The notes below the pieces were generated by a model. The model was not told the DNA's origin, made no database searches, and was given only the letters and a program-made list of their open reading frames with translations. This document shows, in pieces, positions 61,691-64,000 of a stretch of DNA of 64,000 bases. How positions within the stretch are numbered: the stretch's first letter is position 1; each line of letters starts with the position of its first letter. The position numbers and the translations under genes are program-made. The stretch comes from WFQV01 sp964611145 (lineage in GTDB: Bacteria; Bacteroidota; Ignavibacteria; Ignavibacteriales; Melioribacteraceae). Location: positions 1 to 64,000 of the forward strand of contig CAZSYM010000006.1 of assembly GCA_964611145.1 (NCBI GenBank), in the 5' to 3' direction.

Positions 61691-63873
61691 AAAAGCCCGA
61701 TTTCAAAGATTTGGTTTACGAAAGAATTTCCCCGAAGGTTTCCCGCGAGGAATGGGAGAGGAAATTCCGCGAAGAAACCGGTCTTTCGCCCGGGGAGTTT
61801 ATTTTGAAAACAATGGAAAAAATTGAACTCGGAGTACTTTATAATGCCGACGATATTAAGGATTTAACGCATATAGATTATTTAAGCGGCATTCCTCCTT
61901 TTTTGAAAGGTCCTTATGCCACCATGTACATTCAGCGACCGTGGACGATAAGGCAGTATGCCGGTTTTTCCACGGCGGAAGAAAGCAATGCTTTTTACAA
62001 ACGTAATCTTGCGCAAGGACAACGTGGACTTTCCGTGGCTTTCGATTTGGCAACTCACCGCGGTTATGATTCCGATCATCCCCGCGTTACGGGCGATGTT
62101 GGGAAAGCGGGCGTCGCTATTGACACGGTGGAAGATATGAAAATCCTTTTCGACGGAATCCCGCTCGATAAGATTTCCGTCTCTATGACCATGAACGGAG
62201 CGGTTTTGCCGGTTATGGCTTTTTATATCGTAGCGGCTGAGGAGCAGGGAGTGGCGCATGAAAAACTTTCCGGTACCATTCAAAACGATATTTTGAAAGA
62301 GTATATGGTTCGGAATACTTATATTTATCCGCCCGAAACGAGCATGAGAATCATAGCCGATATTTTTAAGTTTACGTCGAAGGAAATGCCGAAGTTCAAT
62401 AGTATTAGCGTTTCGGGTTATCATATGCAAGAAGCGGGAGCAACGGCGGATTTGGAAATGGCTTACACTTTAGCGGACGGATTGGAATATGTGCGTGTAG
62501 GAGTTCGTGCCGGTTTGGACATAGATTCTTTCGCTCCCAGAATCTCTTTCTTCTGGGGAGTAGGAATGAATTATTTTATGGAAGTGGCAAAGATGCGCGC
62601 CGCGCGTGTGATATGGGCTACGCTGATGAAAAGATTCAATCCTAAAAATCCCAAATCGATGTCTTTGCGTGCGCATTCACAAACTTCCGGCTGGAGCCTT
62701 ACCGCACAGGACCCTTTCAATAATGTGATTCGCACTTGTATTGAAGCCATGGCTGCTGTGGCGGGGCATACACAATCCTTGCATACCAACTCTTTGGATG
62801 AGGCGCTTGCGCTTCCGACGGATTTTTCCGCACGTATCGCTCGCAATACTCAATTGTTTTTACAAGAGGAAACATTGATGACCAAGGTTATCGACCCTTG
62901 GGGAGGCTCTTATTTGGTTGAATATTTAACGGATGCGTTGATGAAAAAAGCGTGGGAACATATTGAGGAGATAGAATCCTATGGTGGAATGACAAAGGCT
63001 ATAGAAGCGGGCATTCCGAAAATGAGGATTGAAGAGGCGGCGGCACGGCGGCAGGCTCGGATTGACTCGGGCGAGGAGCTTATTGTCGGGGTGAATAAAT
63101 ATCGTCCCGACAAGGAAGAAACCATAGACATACTCGAAATTGACAATCAAGCCGTTCGCAAGGCGCAAATTGAAAGATTGAGAAAAATCAAATCTATGCG
63201 CGATGAAGATGCTGTTCGCCGAGCGTTGAACGCTATTACAAAAGCCGTGGAAGATGGAACGGAGAATTTGCTTGCACTCTCCGTGCAGGCGGCAAGAGTC
63301 CGTGCTACGTTGGGAGAAATTTCTTATGCAATCGAAAAAGTAAGCGGAAGGTATAAAGCAATGACAAAAATAATTACAGGGATTTACAGTGGGGAGTTCT
63401 CGGAAGAGAATGACAAAGAAATTAAAAGCGTAAGAGAATTAACGGATAAGTTTTTTAAAATAGAAGGACGACGCCCTCGGATACTTGTCGCTAAAATGGG
63501 GCAAGATGGACATGACCGTGGCGCAAAAGTTGTGGCTACTGCTTATGCGGATATGGGATTCGATGTGGATATAGGACCTCTTTTCCAAACTCCGGAGGAA
63601 ACGGCGAAACAGGCGGTCGAAAACGATGTGCATGTTGTCGGAGTTAGCTCTCTGGCAGCGGGACATAAAACCCTTGTGCCGGAGCTTATTGGGGAACTTA
63701 AGAAATTGGGACGGGGGGATATAATCGTAACCGTTGGCGGTGTGATTCCTCCGCAAGATTATGATTTCCTTTTTTCAAAAGGAGTAGCCGCCGTTTTCGG
63801 ACCCGGCACGCCCCTTCCTTTTTCCGCAAAGAAGGTAATGGAGCTGATTTTCGAAAGGTTCGTGGGCAACTGA
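61687..63873 (+). CDS. mutB: Methylmalonyl-CoA mutase large subunit
   Basis: Adenosylcobalamin enzyme that interconverts (R)-methylmalonyl-CoA and succinyl-CoA. The 728-residue protein contains [22 protein letters not shown], the substrate barrel ([69 protein letters not shown]) and a C-terminal B12-binding domain with the base-off motif [16 protein letters not shown], where His of DGHDRG ligates cobalt, plus [10 protein letters not shown]. It is translationally coupled to mutA. The chaperone GTPase meaB that often follows is absent; a strong hairpin ends the unit instead. Confidence 0.98.
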   Translation: MKKPDFKDLVYERISPKVSREEWERKFREETGLSPGEFILKTMEKIELGVLYNADDIKDLTHIDYLSGIPPFLKGPYATMYIQRPWTIRQYAGFSTAEESNAFYKRNLAQGQRGLSVAFDLATHRGYDSDHPRVTGDVGKAGVAIDTVEDMKILFDGIPLDKISVSMTMNGAVLPVMAFYIVAAEEQGVAHEKLSGTIQNDILKEYMVRNTYIYPPETSMRIIADIFKFTSKEMPKFNSISVSGYHMQEAGATADLEMAYTLADGLEYVRVGVRAGLDIDSFAPRISFFWGVGMNYFMEVAKMRAARVIWATLMKRFNPKNPKSMSLRAHSQTSGWSLTAQDPFNNVIRTCIEAMAAVAGHTQSLHTNSLDEALALPTDFSARIARNTQLFLQEETLMTKVIDPWGGSYLVEYLTDALMKKAWEHIEEIESYGGMTKAIEAGIPKMRIEEAAARRQARIDSGEELIVGVNKYRPDKEETIDILEIDNQAVRKAQIERLRKIKSMRDEDAVRRALNAITKAVEDGTENLLALSVQAARVRATLGEISYAIEKVSGRYKAMTKIITGIYSGEFSEENDKEIKSVRELTDKFFKIEGRRPRILVAKMGQDGHDRGAKVVATAYADMGFDVDIGPLFQTPEETAKQAVENDVHVVGVSSLAAGHKTLVPELIGELKKLGRGDIIVTVGGVIPPQDYDFLFSKGVAAVFGPGTPLPFSAKKVMELIFERFVGN

Positions 63874-63905
63874 TAAATATGTTTTTTCTTGAGGGAGTTA
63901 GAATA

Positions 63906-63934
63906 AAACCCCCGACGGTTAATATCGGGGGTTT
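63906..63934. terminator. Bidirectional terminator after mutB
   Basis: AAACCCCCGA (63906-63915) and TCGGGGGTTT (63925-63934) make a perfect 10-bp stem with a 9-base loop; A and T tails flank both sides, so it can stop transcripts from either strand. It separates mutB from a minus-strand gene entering from the right. Confidence 0.88.
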
Positions 63935-63945
63935 GAAAGTTTGTA

Positions 63946-64000
63946 TTAGTCCATCAATAGAACATCACGGATTCTTTCCAATGCCCAATCGATTTCTTCC
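63946..64000 (-). CDS. C-terminal end of a minus-strand gene, possibly an aminotransferase (partial)
   Basis: An open minus-strand frame from the right edge stops at TAA (63946-63948). The last 17 residues are EEIDWALERIRDVLLMD. An ALERI-(R/K)-x-VL ending is usual for class III aminotransferases such as ornithine aminotransferase, but this is too short to assign. The position 12 bases beyond the shared terminator supports a real gene end. Confidence 0.5.
   Translation of the reverse strand, partial: EEIDWALERIRDVLLMD

Noticed and set aside
1..64000. Mobile elements, CRISPR arrays, prophage or defence island
   Set aside because: No transposase, integrase, phage structural gene, cas gene or regular direct repeats were seen in any frame or gap.

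Overview
The window is a gene-dense stretch of a bacterial chromosome with low-to-moderate GC by eye. It holds about 48 protein genes, two of them cut by the window ends. No gene-free gap exceeds about 250 bases. I saw no rRNA, tRNA, CRISPR array, insertion sequence or prophage. The lineage is probably in the FCB group, near Ignavibacteria, Kryptonia or Calditrichota. Supporting signs are two secreted proteins ending in YPNPF-type type IX secretion (T9SS) sorting domains, DUF3078 and DUF3098 proteins, a TPR-membrane-AraC regulator, candidate promoters of the Bacteroidota TTG-N19..21-TAnnTTTG form, and many TTG/GTG starts with 4-base gene overlaps. The placement is inferred from gene content, not from a marker phylogeny.

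Layout. 1-4810: galactoside use, with the tail of an upstream gene (possibly a glycosidase), a GH27 alpha-galactosidase lipoprotein, galT and galK. 4944-5783: a DUF3078 outer-membrane-type protein, divergent from uvrB. 5877-12478: uvrB, a DECR-type 2,4-dienoyl-CoA reductase, a fused beta-propeller/phosphoesterase and a beta-hydroxyacid dehydrogenase. 12515-15340: mazG and a long-chain acyl-CoA synthetase, divergent. 15490-20679: a tightly overlapping operon of metF, a Gfo/Idh oxidoreductase, a class II aldolase, ddl, an ftsB/divIC-like gene and rarA. 20676-22737, minus strand: a small unknown gene, DUF3098, an orphan EutN/CcmL microcompartment vertex protein and dprA.

22864-31945: a C1 peptidase behind a palindrome that overlaps its likely promoter, the TPR-AraC regulator, a penicillin acylase-family hydrolase, rmuC, a two-TM RCK channel and an EamA transporter. 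31963-39614, minus strand: a five-gene operon whose products are all exported (T9SS esterase, SH3/barrel protein, two lipoproteins, OmpA-like peptidoglycan anchor). This is the best candidate for an undescribed surface system. 39863-49533: methylmalonyl-CoA epimerase coupled to a T9SS M1 peptidase, archease coupled to a DUF5916 protein, an RsbRD_N protein, a second M1 peptidase, an MFS exporter and DUF2461. 49535-58070: alaS, an ECF sigma/anti-sigma pair, 5-formyl-THF cyclo-ligase, a purine permease, OsmC and a lysine 6-dehydrogenase-like enzyme. 58090-63873: an ArsC/Spx-like protein, a Cys-rich PAS histidine kinase and methylmalonyl-CoA mutase mutA-mutB.

Together the genes suggest a heterotroph that takes apart galactosides, peptides and esters outside or at the cell surface. 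It activates and oxidises fatty acids (acyl-CoA synthetase, dienoyl-CoA reductase) and links propionyl-CoA to succinyl-CoA through the epimerase and mutase.
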